Source: Moniliella sp. 'wahieum' | Taxonomy: Eukaryota; Basidiomycota; Moniliellomycetes; Moniliellales; Moniliellaceae | Length of the DNA: 64,000 nt | Direction: 5' to 3' | NCBI GenBank assembly: GCA_003971905.1 | Contig: RSEE01000007.1 | Location: 744,001-808,000, forward strand | Shown here: positions 12,389 to 23,238 of the stretch, in pieces | Layout: the number at the start of each line of letters is the position of its first letter | How positions within the stretch are numbered: the stretch's first letter is position 1 | The notes under the pieces: generated by a model | The model's database searches: none | What the model saw: the letters and a program-made list of their open reading frames with translations, nothing else | What the model was told of the DNA's origin: nothing | Translations under genes and position numbers: made by a program

Positions 12389-12483
12389 GCTTCAATGGGT
12401 TAGTGGTATACTACATCGTTGCCAGACAGCCCTAGTGCCTGTAAGACATCGATGTGACAGGGGTTCGATTCCCCTTTGAAGCA
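12389..12483 (+). tRNA. tRNA-Gly (GCC) with 24-nt intron
   Basis: Acceptor GCTTCAA (12389-12395) pairs perfectly with TTGAAGC (12476-12482); discriminator A. The T-arm is AGGGG-TTCGATT-CCCCT (12459-12475). The anticodon stem CATCG (12414-12418) pairs with CGATG (12450-12454), with loop TT-GCC-A. The intron of about 24 nt (12425-12448) is at 37/38. A T-run follows at 12484. Confidence 0.92.
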
Positions 12484-12687
12484 TTTTTTCTGTCGATGCA
12501 GGAGAGCAAGCACCATGGATCTAGTTTGAGGCGGGCTACGTGGAAGTGGTCCTCTTTGGCTTAGATCGTCCTCTATCCTCCACGTTCCCTATCCCATGTC
12601 AACCACACAACGCCGTTAGCAAGATCAGGAGGTAAGATGGAAAGGCATGCGATTGACGTGGCGGGATGCGATACGATGCGATGCGCA

Positions 12688-14984
12688 TCAAATGTCCAGC
12701 ACGTTCTCCAGCCCCTGGTTCTGGGACAGACGCAGCATGGCCTGCAGCGTGTCCTCCAACGAGTGCGCCACCTCCTTGCCGTTGGCACGCACGTTGACCG
12801 CCTTGGTCTCCGCCTCGCGCGCACCGACGACCAGGATGAAGTTGTACTGTGCCTTTTCGGCATTGAAGATCTTCTTCTTGAGCGTGTTGTCGGTCACGTC
12901 GACATCGGCATAAAACTTGCCCTCGTCATGCAGCTTGTCGGCCACCTGCTGCGCATACGCATAGTTGTCCACTGACACGGGCACCACCATCACCTGCCGT
13001 GGCTGAGCCAGAAGGGCCACTTGCCCGCAAAGTGCTCGGTGAGGATCGCAATGAACCGCTCGAGCGAGCCAAGGATGGCACGGTGGATCATGACGGGCCG
13101 ATCAAAGTTGCCGCCGTCGAGGGTGCCTTGGCCCGGGAGCGCGCGGAACTTGAGGTCAAACCGGTTGGGCAGGTTAAAGTCGAGCTGGATCGTGGCGCAC
13201 TGGAACTCGCGGCCCATGGCATCCTTGATCTCAATGTCAATCTTGGGGCCGTAAAACGCGCCATCGCCCTCGTTCACCACCCACTGGTTCGGCACAAACT
13301 TGTCCAGCGCCGACTTGAGCCGTGCCTCAGCCGCGTCCCACACCGCCAGCTCCCCAATGTACTTCTTCTCGGGACGGGTCGACAGGCCGAGCTTGAACGA
13401 GAAGCCAAACTTGCCATAAATGTTCTCGAGGAAGGCAAAGCAGTTGGCCATTTCCTCTTCAATCTGGACGCCATGCAGAAAATGTGCGCGTCGTCTTGCA
13501 CAAAGCGCCGGACACGCGTCAGGCCACTCAACGCACCCGATGCCTCGTTCCGGTGGATCACACCAAACTCGGCCAGACGCAGGGGCAGTTCGCGGTACGA
13601 ACGGTCGCGATGCGCGTACACCAAGCAGTGACCCGGGCAGTTCATCGGCTTGAGCGCAAACGTCTCCTTCTCCACTGGCAGCGTAAACATATCGTCCTTG
13701 TAGTTGGCCCAGTGACCCGACGTCTCCCACAGCTTGGCGTTAAACATGTTGGGGTGCCAACCTCGGTGAAGCCGCGCTTTTGGTACTCCTGCTTCATCAG
13801 CGTCATCAGTTTCTCGTAGATCCGCGCTCCGTGCGGCAACCAGAACGCTGAGCCAGGCTCATGTCGTGGAAGAAGAAAAGCTCTTGCTCCTTGCCAATCT
13901 TGCGGTGGTCCCGCTTGGCTGCCTCTTCGAGCCATTTCTTGTACTCCTTCATGCGCGCATTGGGGGAACGAGATACCGTACAGCCGTTGGAGTGAGTCGT
14001 TGTTCTGGTCTCCGAGGAAGTACGACTGAGTTCTTCAGCACCGACAGAGCCTTGATGCGTCCCGTATGGGGGATGTGCGGCCGACACAGAGATCGATCAT
14101 GGGGCCGCACGGTAGACGGTGGTGGAAGTACCATCGGGGATTTTGTCCTTGATGATGTGCTGCTTGTACTTGTTGTACGCAAACATCTCCAGCAGTTTTT
14201 CCTTGGGCAGCACCACCCGCTCAAACGCCTGTTTCTCCTTGATTGCCTTGGTCGTCAGCTTCTCCAACGCGGGGAAGTCTTCCTGGCGGGTCACGCGGCC
14301 CGATTCGGCCGAGTCGCCCATGGCCATTTCATAGAAAAAGCCATCGTCGGTCGGAGGGCCAATGCAGAGGTGGCAGCCATACAGCAGTTCCGCCGCCTCA
14401 CCCAAAACGTGAGCAGACGAGTGCCAAAACACACGTTTTCCCTCTGGTGGTCAAAGTCGAGCAGCTCGAGCGACGCAGGCCCTTCAAACGGACGTTCCAA
14501 GTCCCACAGTTGCCCATCCACTTTGGCAATCACAATCTTCTCCGACAAGGACTTGGAGATTTGCTTGGCAATGTCCATTGGGCTAGTCTCCCATGCCGTA
14601 GCAACCCGGCTGCTCCCATCCGGAAGCGTCACGACAATCTCCTTGCGCGGGGGCAGCGACATACGCATCGCGCTCGGCCTTGGCCTTTTCAAAGAGCTCG
14701 ATGCGCTTGTCGAGGTACGAAGGGTGGACCGGTTGGGCCTGCGACGGGAAGCAGTGTGAGCAGGCAGGGAAGAAATGGAGCAGAGGAGAAACCAACGTAC
14801 CTCAGGCAGCGCCTCCTTGTCCTTCTTCTTGCCCTCCTTCTTGGGCTTGGGCGCCTTCTTGGCAGCGTCCGGGGCGGCAGGGGGTTGGATTGGGCAAGGC
14901 CGAGTTTGTCGCCAACATTCTTGGCCAGGTCGGACCTGGGCAGCCGCAGCTGGGGGGCCGAGGCGCGGGCTCAGGCGCAGACAT
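12688..14984 (-). CDS. THS1: Threonyl-tRNA synthetase, cytosolic (class II)
   Basis: Charges tRNA-Thr with threonine. In order from the ATG at 14984: a basic Ala/Lys-rich N-terminus; an intron at 14739-14800 (62 nt, GTACGT...CAG); a TGS domain ([10 protein letters not shown], then [11 protein letters not shown]); the editing domain ([18 protein letters not shown], then [13 protein letters not shown]); the catalytic core with class II motifs ([85 protein letters not shown]); and the anticodon-binding domain ([19 protein letters not shown]) ending at ENVLDI. Length matches the eukaryotic family. At least five frame changes interrupt it, each explained by one missing C in a C-run (for example at WLS-PRQ near 13010 and at IFC-HGVQ near 13480). 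Alternative identity is very unlikely. Confidence 0.96.
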
Positions 14985-15409
14985 GGTGGTGGGGATGGGG
15001 ATGGAGGGTGGTGGGGATGGGCTACACCACAAGCAAAGCCAGGGCTGATGTCGTCGAGCCATTGGTTGTTCCTGCCGCTCTGAGTCACGCGGAAATTCCA
15101 TTCCGCCTGTTCCGCTGACAAGCCGGGGCCGAGGCAGCGTGCGGCACGTGACATGTGTTTCAGGGCCTGGTTATCAGTACCAGGGTGCAGTTACTAGTTA
15201 CAAAAGTTGGTCGTTGTGCCTGGTGGGGTTGGCGCCGCGGCTGGGTGCTTTCCTGTAGATGTCGCCCTCCTTCGCAAGACAACAAGAATGCATTGGGAGC
15301 GCATCGGCAGGATAACAAGATGGAAATGGTGTATGCAAGCAGATCGTGCAGCCAGTCGCTTTTCATCGACAGGCACAAACTGCGTGTGACCGCAGCGAAG
15401 CTTCGCGCT
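14985..15409. promoter_or_regulatory. Upstream region of threonyl-tRNA synthetase
   Basis: 425 bp between two minus-strand genes. It carries a TTACTAG-type unit near 15191 of the heptad family. No gene is seen. Confidence 0.5.
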
Positions 15410-17651
15410 TCAAGCTCCTCCTCTTCGGGCGGGGAGTGGGTGGCAGGTACTGGGCCAGGGGCAGCACGGTGGCCCAGGCGCGTAGTGGTGGGCCGAGTCA
15501 AAGCGCCTCAAGCCGGTAGCGACAGCAACGGTGGCGGACGAAGGGGCGGGAGGCCAAGGCGCTTTGCCCCACTCGGTTCCGGCCAGTCCCGTGTCGAGGG
15601 CAACTGCGACGCCGATGCCCGTGACGCGTTCGGGTTCATGTCCCAGACTGGATAGTACGGCGGGGGCATCGGCGGTGGGCGAGTCGAGGATGGCCAGTTC
15701 CGGGGGCGAGAACCACCTGGGAAGAAGGTAGTACCGCACCGGGATTAAGAGGAGGATGATCACGGGGAACCCAAGTCCCGCCAGGGTTTGGGAGATGGCG
15801 ATGGTCATACCGAAAAAGGTCCATTGGATGGCGGTGAAGAGAAAAATCTTACGTCGCCGGACCCTCAACAGGGGTTGGAAGGATCGGCCATGGTGCGGTC
15901 TTGGACCAGGGCGAGAGCGCGTTGAACCAAATGGTTCTGCTCAATCGACCCCCATCCACCAGGAGAAAGACGCCGGCAAACACGGCGCGCGGCATGAGCC
16001 CAAGGCAAACGAGGAAAGGGCGTGTCATGGTGGCCAGTGTCAAGGCGCCAATGGCCAGGTGAGAAACTCGTTGCTCGACCACACGCACGTTGCGGATCTC
16101 CTGAGGGGCGGAACGGGGGCCGGCAGGGAGGGAGCCGACCACATCTTGTTCCATTTGGACGGTGCGAATGCGCTTTAGCTCGCATACGATGGTTCTTCGG
16201 TTGAGCAGCGCTCTGCCTGATTCAAAGTAGGGTGGTGGTGGTGGTGGGCCTGGTCCACCTGCGATAGATTGAGAGAGTCGGTATGTTCAGGCGCTTGGGG
16301 CACGAGTCCATTGGGAGCCGGAAGCCCGAAAAGCCAGAGACGAGCGTGGTGGCAGCGAGGACAGCCATGTCCCAATGGAAGCCTGCCGGCGTTCGAACGG
16401 GGAATTGACGCGCCTGAGCCATGATGGAGCTAACATTGTGTCAAAGTAGAAGAGAAGCATGACAAGAAAGCCAAAGGGGCAGCAACAAAGACCCACTTGA
16501 CATCAATGTGCCAGAAATCGACAAACCACCGCGGTCCATGGTGGGGAACCAAGAGCGAGTGATCGGCACCCGTTCCAACGGCACCTGTTTTAAAGATTCG
16601 TGCGGGAAATGCGAGAAGCCCGTCCAAAAAATGCAGCCGGCAGTAAAGGCGTAGGAGCCGATCCCCATTCGTACACGGAAGGGAAGAAAGGATGTTCTTC
16701 CTACCGCCGAGACAAGGTAGACGCTGACGGTGAACAAAATGGCAATCGTCACCGACAGCCACCGGTCGCATTGTCTCTGGGGCTCGGCTCGAATTCATTG
16801 ATCAGCAGCTCGATCCCCTTTTGAATGTAGACGACCCACATAAAAGCCAAAGGTCTGTGAGGTCATGTCGGTGATGAAACGGGTATAGTCCGACATGTTG
16901 AGCGCTGCTCCGGCAAACAAGAAGCCAGCGGCCCAGATGAGCATCCATGCCTGAAAGCGCAGGTAATGGAGGTGGTCAAACCCCCAATGGTGGACTGTGA
17001 CATTGTACATGTGTAATTGCACAGATTGATCAGCCCAGTCACACCCACAAAGGTCAGAGGCTGGCACCCAAAGATGGGGAAGACGATGGCGGCCAAAGCG
17101 CTGGCAAGGATAACTTCGTTCACACCGTACACGCCATGCGGTGGTTCATGTCGAGGACATACGCAATAGCCGGCATGAGACTGGGTGCCAAGTTAACCAT
17201 GCGAACGTGTACAGCCAATGCAGGAAAGACAACGTACTTGATAAAGTACATGCGCACATCGAGTCGAGAAGAGTGTACCAGTTGCGCGGCGCACAAGCGC
17301 TGGTCCAGTCGAGCGATAGAAGGCAGACGACGGCGCATATCGTAGTACATGCCTCGGAACGGAATTGGTACATCCAGGACCGTTGTGACCAGGGCAGATC
17401 GCCGGAAAAGATGGGGTAGCCTGGGTCGTGGGGAGGAGGGTGAAGACGCGGGGTGGCAGCGACGGAGGAGAGAGCTCCTCCTGGAGGCGGGAGCGAAGCT
17501 TGTCATTGTCCATGCTCCCCACATGGGGCGTCGCATCCACATCCGCGTCTGGCATTTCTGCCCTGGCCCCCCTTGCGTCAGGAGGAGGAGGTGGTGTGGT
17601 GGGTGGCAGGGAGCCGGCGGGTGTTGAGTGTTGCTGCCAGAGGGAGAGCAT
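15410..17651 (-). CDS. BOR1-like anion (borate/bicarbonate family, SLC4-like) transporter
   Basis: Integral membrane transporter of the HCO3- transporter family; fungal members export borate or other anions. Matching pieces from the N-terminus: a cytosolic segment with PFRGMYYDMRRRLPS; NLAPSLMPAIAYVLDM and YGVNEVILASALAAIVFPIF, then GCQPLTFVGVTGLI (the conserved QP-hG-TG region); AWMLIWAAGFLFAGAALNMS; FWHIDVKWVFVAAPLAF; TPAGFHWDMAVLAATTLVSG; VVEQRVSHLAIGALTLATMT, then LGLMPRAVFAGVFLLV; and AISQTLAGLGFPVIILLLIP near the C-terminus. The stop at 15410 gives a slightly long tail. The start at 17651 is the first ATG in frame with the N-terminal piece. The frame changes about six times; I cannot separate small introns from missing bases everywhere. 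Confidence 0.85.
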
Positions 17652-18185
17652 ATGGGAGAGCTGCGAGCGCGAGCAGCGGGAATCACGTGACGCTTACTAT
17701 GTGCTGCTATGGATACGAGCCAAGGGTTCCATCCCAGACCATCCTCTGGTGCCTCGATCGATGGGGAACGACATGTACTTTTTGGTTGACAGACAATCCT
17801 ACTGTCAACCCGTCCTACTGACTAGCGCCTTCCTCACCACCCCCCGCCGCGGTTCTCTCTGTCTGACACCATCCCACAACAACCTGTAGGACGACTACCA
17901 CATTCTGCTGGGGGGAGATGGCCTAGTGCCAACGCTGGCTTGGTTGCTGGACATGGAAATTGGATCGGTTGCTCATCAGTGCACCAGCACGCCCCGATGG
18001 GTTCCCTGGGAAACGCAAGGGGCAAGCAAGCGCCGGGCGGGCGTGTGGCGGGCAGATAGAGGGTACAAGAACAAACGCGCAGTGGTCGGGTCGCATGGGT
18101 TACAGGCTCACAGGCCAGAGCAAGCACACAAGAACGGCAAAGCAAGGCAGGATGCGAAGGCGGATAGGGAGCACGCAGTACGACT
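17652..18185. other. Intergenic: BOR1-like upstream, RRM gene downstream
   Basis: About 530 bp between tandem minus-strand genes. It includes a short inverted pair near 17781-17817 (GGTTGACAG and CTGTCAACC). No gene is supported. Confidence 0.5.
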
Positions 18186-19722
18186 TCAGTACCGCTCTGC
18201 CCGGGCATAGTACGGCTCGCCGCGTGGAGGCGACCGTTCACGCTGGCGGTCGTATCCGCCCCAAGCCGGCGAGCCGGCGGGCACGGGCGGTCCCCAGGCC
18301 GGCGGCGCGGAGAGCGGAGGAGGAGCGCCCCAAGGGGAGCAAGCTCTGGATGTGCGCCCAGGGCCGGCGGGGTTCCATCGCGGCGTGCCATACCCGAGCG
18401 AAGTGAAGACCTGGGCCATGGTGGCAGCGTCAAATGGCATGGGGGGCGGAGGCGCGGCGGGCATGGGCGGAGCGGAATACTCGTCGCCGCCGTACCCGTC
18501 GAAGCCCGGGCGCCCCCCCATCCGCCTGCTCCCCTGGTGCGCCCCATGCAGGTCGCGGTGCGCCGCCATTGCGGCGCCCCCGCGGGCGCCACGCGGTGGC
18601 CCACGAAAGTTGTGTCCCATGTCAAACCCTCGTTTTTGGCCGAGGCACGTTTGATGTCCAACTGGGTTCACTAAAGTCAGCATGCCCGCACCCGAAAAAC
18701 GGAGCCACAAACAGTCGTCAGGAGAGAATGGAACGTACCAGCGAGCCTTGGTAGCTAGTGGCGCGTCGGCCAGGCAGCGATCCACGCTAGCATCGTCGGC
18801 GTAGGTGACAAAGGCGAATCCGCGTGGCCGGCCCGTCTCGTTGTCCATCATGACGGTCGAGTTGAGTACTTGGCCATAGCGTTCAAATAGTTTGCGGAAC
18901 GACTCTTGGGTCGCCGTTTGCGGCACTCCGCCTACAAAGCACTTTTGCGTGCGAGCTTGGTCCGGGCGCGGGATGGCACGTTTGGGATCGATCTGGGGCA
19001 AGGGCACAGTCCGTGGCAGTCAGTACTTGGGTCCGGTTCATTTGCACGCCGCACGCCGCAAAAAGCCTAGGGCCATGTCAGGGGGGAACCTACAATTTTT
19101 CCGTCGAGAAAATGTTCTCGGCCCATCACTTCGTTGACCGACGCTGGGTCTTCGAACGTGAGAAAGGCAAATCCACGCGACTTGCCCGTGCCGCCCTCGC
19201 GCATGATGACGCAGGACGACACGGGGCCAAACTGTTCAAAGTACTTGTGCAACGACTCGTCGGTCGTATCCCAGTTCAAGCCTCCAATAAACATCTTGCT
19301 GTCCACAACCAAACCAAAGCAAACAAGCAAGCAAACAAGCATGAGTCAGACCAGTCCGAACGATGCATTGGCACGTCGGTACGACGCCGAAGAGTACGAC
19401 AGCACGACCAGTGCACCTAGCTGTCTGCCCCTACCTGTCTGTCCCCCACGCTCAGGGCTGGGGTTGGGCGGGGGTGCAGGAGACAAGAGAAGACACAGAA
19501 AACAAACGCGGCTAGTTACACGACTAGTACTTACCCTTCATCGTAGTCGGACGCAAAGGCGGCTGCATTGCGCACCGCGCGTCGCTCGGGCCGAGGGCCC
19601 GCGGCGGGCGGGAGGGGGCGCGGGGCGCACTGGCAGGCGCAGACGTAGGCGCCGGGGGGGGCGGCGGACGCGAGGGATTCGGCGCGCTGTAGGGCGCCGT
19701 ACAGATCATCCTGGCTGTACAT
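18186..19722 (-). CDS. Two-RRM RNA-binding protein, Hrp1/Nab4 (hnRNP A/Musashi-like)
   Basis: Hrp1-type proteins bind UA-rich 3' end signals in pre-mRNA cleavage and polyadenylation and shuttle from the nucleus. ATG at 19722 (MYSQDDLYGALQRAES). RRM1: KMFIGGLNWDTTDESL, with RNP1 SRGFAFLTF, ending in GKIIDPKRAIPR, the linker signature of Hrp1. RRM2: KCFVGGVPQTATQESF, with RNP1 PRGFAFVTY. The tail is Gly/Pro/Met-rich with RG motifs, ending in YDRQRERSPPRG. Introns: 19299-19534 (GTAAGT donor, 236 nt) and 18993-19093 (GTAGGT donor, 101 nt) give clean in-frame joins; a third (GTACGT, about 18670-18750) precedes LDIKRASAKNEG and needs one extra base to keep frame. The stop is at 18186. Confidence 0.9.
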
Positions 19723-19990
19723 CTCGATCGGTGGGGGGGGAGACGGTTAGACGCTGGTGGACCAGACGGTGGCGGTGTCTGGGCGCCAGAGCAGCTGAAG
19801 CAGGCAAACATAACATCCGCTGCCGCCTGCGCGCGGAACGCAGAAGCAGCGGGCGGAATACTCGTTTTTGTCTGGCAACGTTGCAAATTTTCATTACCAT
19901 CTAGCATCCTACAGCATCCGACGGTCTCCTACAGTCTCCTACAGTAGCTCCAATCAATCATTCGAATCATCGACGCATCGATTAGCGGCG

Positions 19991-21623
19991 CTACGGCCCC
20001 TTGAGGCTCGTCCGCCCCGCGCGGAGGATGGTGTCGGTGGCGAGGATCTGGGTGGCAATCACGCTTGCGCGTGCAGCAGGTTGCGTTTGACGCGGTAGTT
20101 GTCCCACACGCCCAGCGCCGCCATGTCCGCCGGCTCGCCCGTCGCCACGTCCAGGCCAATCGTCGGGGTCGCGAACAGGTCCTGCTCTTCCGCCGCGCCG
20201 CCTCGTCCTCGAGCGCGACGAGCGTGGCCAGTGCTCCAGCCCCGAGTGACCGCGAGCGTCTTGGGCGTGACCAGCAAGGCCTCGGCAAAGGCGGTGACGC
20301 CGAGCTTGGCCTTGCCCTTAGCCTTCTTGGTGGCCACGTGCCGAAGGTAGCGCGCCGCGCCCACCTCGAACGCGCCTCCGCCCGGGATGAGCGCCTTGTC
20401 CTCGATGCATTCTTGGTCGCACGCAGACCGTCGCGCAGGGCATCCTGGATTGCGGGTGGTGTGCGCGTTGGGGCACGAATCAGCAGGGTGACACTCTTGG
20501 GTGCACCACTTTTTCTACAACGTAAACTTCTCCTCGCCCAGCGTTTGCTCGTAGACCAGACCCGCGTAGCCCACAATTCTGGCTTCAAGTCATCCACCGA
20601 GTTCTGCGCCTCGCCGCCGCAAGCGAGCTGGAGACGTTCCATGTTGCGCCGCTTGGCGCGGCGGAGGGCGAGGATGCGTCCTTGGCGAGCATGTCGAGCG
20701 GAGCGCGGGTCAATGCCCTTTGGTTAAAGATGACAAAGTTCTTCTTGGGAGCCGACGGGTCCGCCTTGGCCGGCTCGTCGCACACGGCGCGCTTAAACTC
20801 AATAATCTTGCGTACCTTGGCATCCACAAACGCCGCTCGCTTTCCACCAGCTTCTCGCGCTGCTCGGCCGAGGAGTAAAAGAAGCCCGAGTTGACCTCGT
20901 CTTCTCGTACTCGAGACTGACATGAGCGTCAACACGTACGCGTTTTCCACCCGGCGCGGCATCGGCGTGACGCGACGCCATGGTCCAGAACCAGGCCGCG
21001 GGACCAACTGGGTGTCCGTCTCAGACTTGTGCACCATCTTGAGAATCTCAACCATGTGCAGATCAATCGGTTCGTTCTCCTGCTATTAATGGCCAACACC
21101 GCATCCACCACGTCGGCAGCGAGTTGCTTGGCCAACTTGCCACGCAGCTTGGTCCCCAACGACGTTTGTGCCACACTCACCAGCGTGGCCCGGTCCATCG
21201 TCGGCACCACCCGCACCTTTTCCAGGTACTCCAGTACTGCCGTCTTGGCTACGTCGTACCCTTCGCTCAGGACGCGGGGTGCAGCCGGTCGTCGGTCACG
21301 TACCGTTCCGCTTGCTTCAGCAGCTCGCCCACCCAAACACCACCGACGTCGTCCCGTCGCCGCACGTTCGTCCTGCGCCACCGCCGCCTTGGCGATCAGG
21401 CTGCAGTCGGGTTCTGGATCTGCATCTCGGTCAAGAGCACCTTGCCGTCCTTGGTCATCTTGAGGTTACCACTGCCATCCACCAGCAACTTGATCGTCCC
21501 GCGGGGGCCCAGGTTGGAGCGCACCACGTTCGCCAGCCCCACGGCACCGGCAATGTTGACCTGCAGCGCCTGCTCGCGGCGCACGGCCTCCGCACGGGGG
21601 TTGATCATCTCCAGCGCACTCAT
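19991..21623 (-). CDS. CCT6: CCT6, zeta subunit of the TRiC/CCT chaperonin
   Basis: One of eight subunits of the cytosolic ring chaperonin that folds actin and tubulin. The ATG at 21623 gives [13 protein letters not shown], typical of zeta. The ATP site is visible: [17 protein letters not shown], then [18 protein letters not shown], and CGDGTTSVV further on. [19 protein letters not shown] is the zeta-specific apical/intermediate region. [14 protein letters not shown] lies in the lower equatorial domain, and [15 protein letters not shown] leads to the C-terminus [13 protein letters not shown] with a stop at 19991. Length fits the ~550-residue family. Several single-base frame changes; no certain intron was found. 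Confidence 0.95.
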
Positions 21624-22029
21624 CTTGAACGGGTGCTTCCAGCGACAAGGGAGAGGAGCAAGAGCTAGGGCAGGAAGCGGCGATGGAGGGGTGGCGCACC
21701 AAAAGAAGACAACGCGTCCCACGCTCGGCGGGCCTCGCGGGAGGGGGCGCGCGGAATGCTAGCGGGAAGAAAGCGGTCGAAGCGCAGCGCAGCGCCAGTC
21801 TGGTCCTGCCCTCTGTCAAACTTTCATTTCCATGGCCCCGCCACCTCCTTGCGACGTATTTATTACCCTCTCGAAGCAGTCAGTAGTCCGCCTGGCGAGC
21901 AGCGCCACATCTTCCTGCCGAGTGGCCATCGCATCTGCACTAATAAGAGCAACACTATACACCAGGCCACCTCCACACACACATCCTAGCAGAACCACAT
22001 CCTCATCATCACAATAGGGCAACGACAGG

Positions 22030-22902
22030 TTAGTTGCCCCCGAGGCGCTGGATGGTCTGGTCGCGCTTTTGCTGAAGAGCTTCTAGCTTGGTCGCCTTGT
22101 CGGCATCGTACGCGACATGGAGCTGGTTGAATGGGTTCTCGGAGGATTTCTGCGCACGCACCATCGTCAGTCCCACTCCTCCTCACTGCAGGAACCCCCC
22201 CCCCCTCCCCAAAAAATCAAAAGAGCAAAGAAACGATACATACGATGAACTGCTTGTAGAGAATGTCGTCAATCTGAGTCTTGCGCAAGCCGGGGTTTTC
22301 CTTGCGTGCGTTCTGGTACTCGCGCTCCTTGTACGCCTCGAGCGCAGCTTTGAACCGTCGCTGGGTGGGCATCCACCATGGCCGCCTTGGACCCCATTGC
22401 CGCCTTATCTCCCGTCTTTTCATTCACCACATCCAGCGCGTCCAGCGCATCGTCAATGTTGGCCGCGGAGAGCTGGGTGATCATATCGTCAATCCCAGTT
22501 CCCTTGGCAGGCGCCTTGGCAGACGCGCCAGCCTGACCCTTCTTCTTGCCGCCTGCTTTGGGGTTGGCCTTGACGTGGGAGGGCAAGGAAGCTTCTTCCT
22601 CGGCCAACAGACGCTCCCGTTCGGCCTTTTTCCGCGCCGCTTCCGCCGCCTTTTCCGCTTTGCTCTCCCCGGCACTTTTGCCCTTCTTGGCGCCTTGCTC
22701 CCACTTGGCGCCTCGGCCGCTTCGGCCTGCGCTGCCGCCGCCGCCTGCTTCTTGTCGGATTGCTCTTGCTTGCGCGCTCGGCCCGCGGCGGCTTTGGAGT
22801 TGGCTAAGGTAGGGGGAGGGGGGGGGTCAGTGGGCGTCGCCGGGTCCCGCGTGCGTGGAGGATGACCGAGGAGGGAAGACGAAAACGTACTCTTGGTGCC
22901 AT
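22030..22902 (-). CDS. CCDC124/Lso2 family ribosome-associated factor
   Basis: Lso2/CCDC124 binds the intersubunit face of idle ribosomes and helps them restart after starvation. The first exon is tiny (ATG at 22902, MAPR), followed by an intron with a GTACGT donor (about 22806-22890). Then comes a Lys/Ala-rich coiled coil (KAAAGRARKQEQSDKK; EAARKKAERERLLAEEEASL), a helical region with IDDMITQLSAANIDDALD, and the conserved C-terminal block RRFKAALEAYKEREYQ, ENPGLRKTQIDDILYKQF. After a second intron (about 22150-22240) it continues NPFNQLHVAYDADKATKLE and stops at 22030. The first join is one base out of frame, consistent with a missing base. Family identity rests mainly on the C-terminal block. 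Confidence 0.85.
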
Positions 22903-23238
22903 CGTGCAACGGTTACCGGGTCTGTGGGTACGAGTGCAATCCGCAAGGGGTGGTGGAGGGGGAGGGGGATGGAGAGGAAGGGCAAGCGAGCGCATCTGAC
23001 CTCTGACATCAGATCTCTGATTCGATCATTTAATTTCAGGGCCTACTTGCAGTGCGCACTTGCTAGTTACTCGTCGCCCTGTCCGAGCGGCGGGGGGCCA
23101 ACTGGCGGAATTGGCGCTGGGGGCGGAACAGCGGAGGATTTTTAGGCTGGCAAGCGAGCGCGGCAAGCGCTGCGCCAGGAACCCACTCGGCCTGCCTGCT
23201 CTCCTCCCGAGTCACACCTCGGACCGGACCCACCACCG
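22903..23238. promoter_or_regulatory. Shared divergent promoter: CCDC124-like and eIF2B epsilon
   Basis: About 336 bp between divergent starts. Between 23001 and 23080 it carries TGACCTC, TGACATCA, CAGATCTCTGA and CTAGTTAC elements related to the heptad family. No TATA box is evident. Confidence 0.55.
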
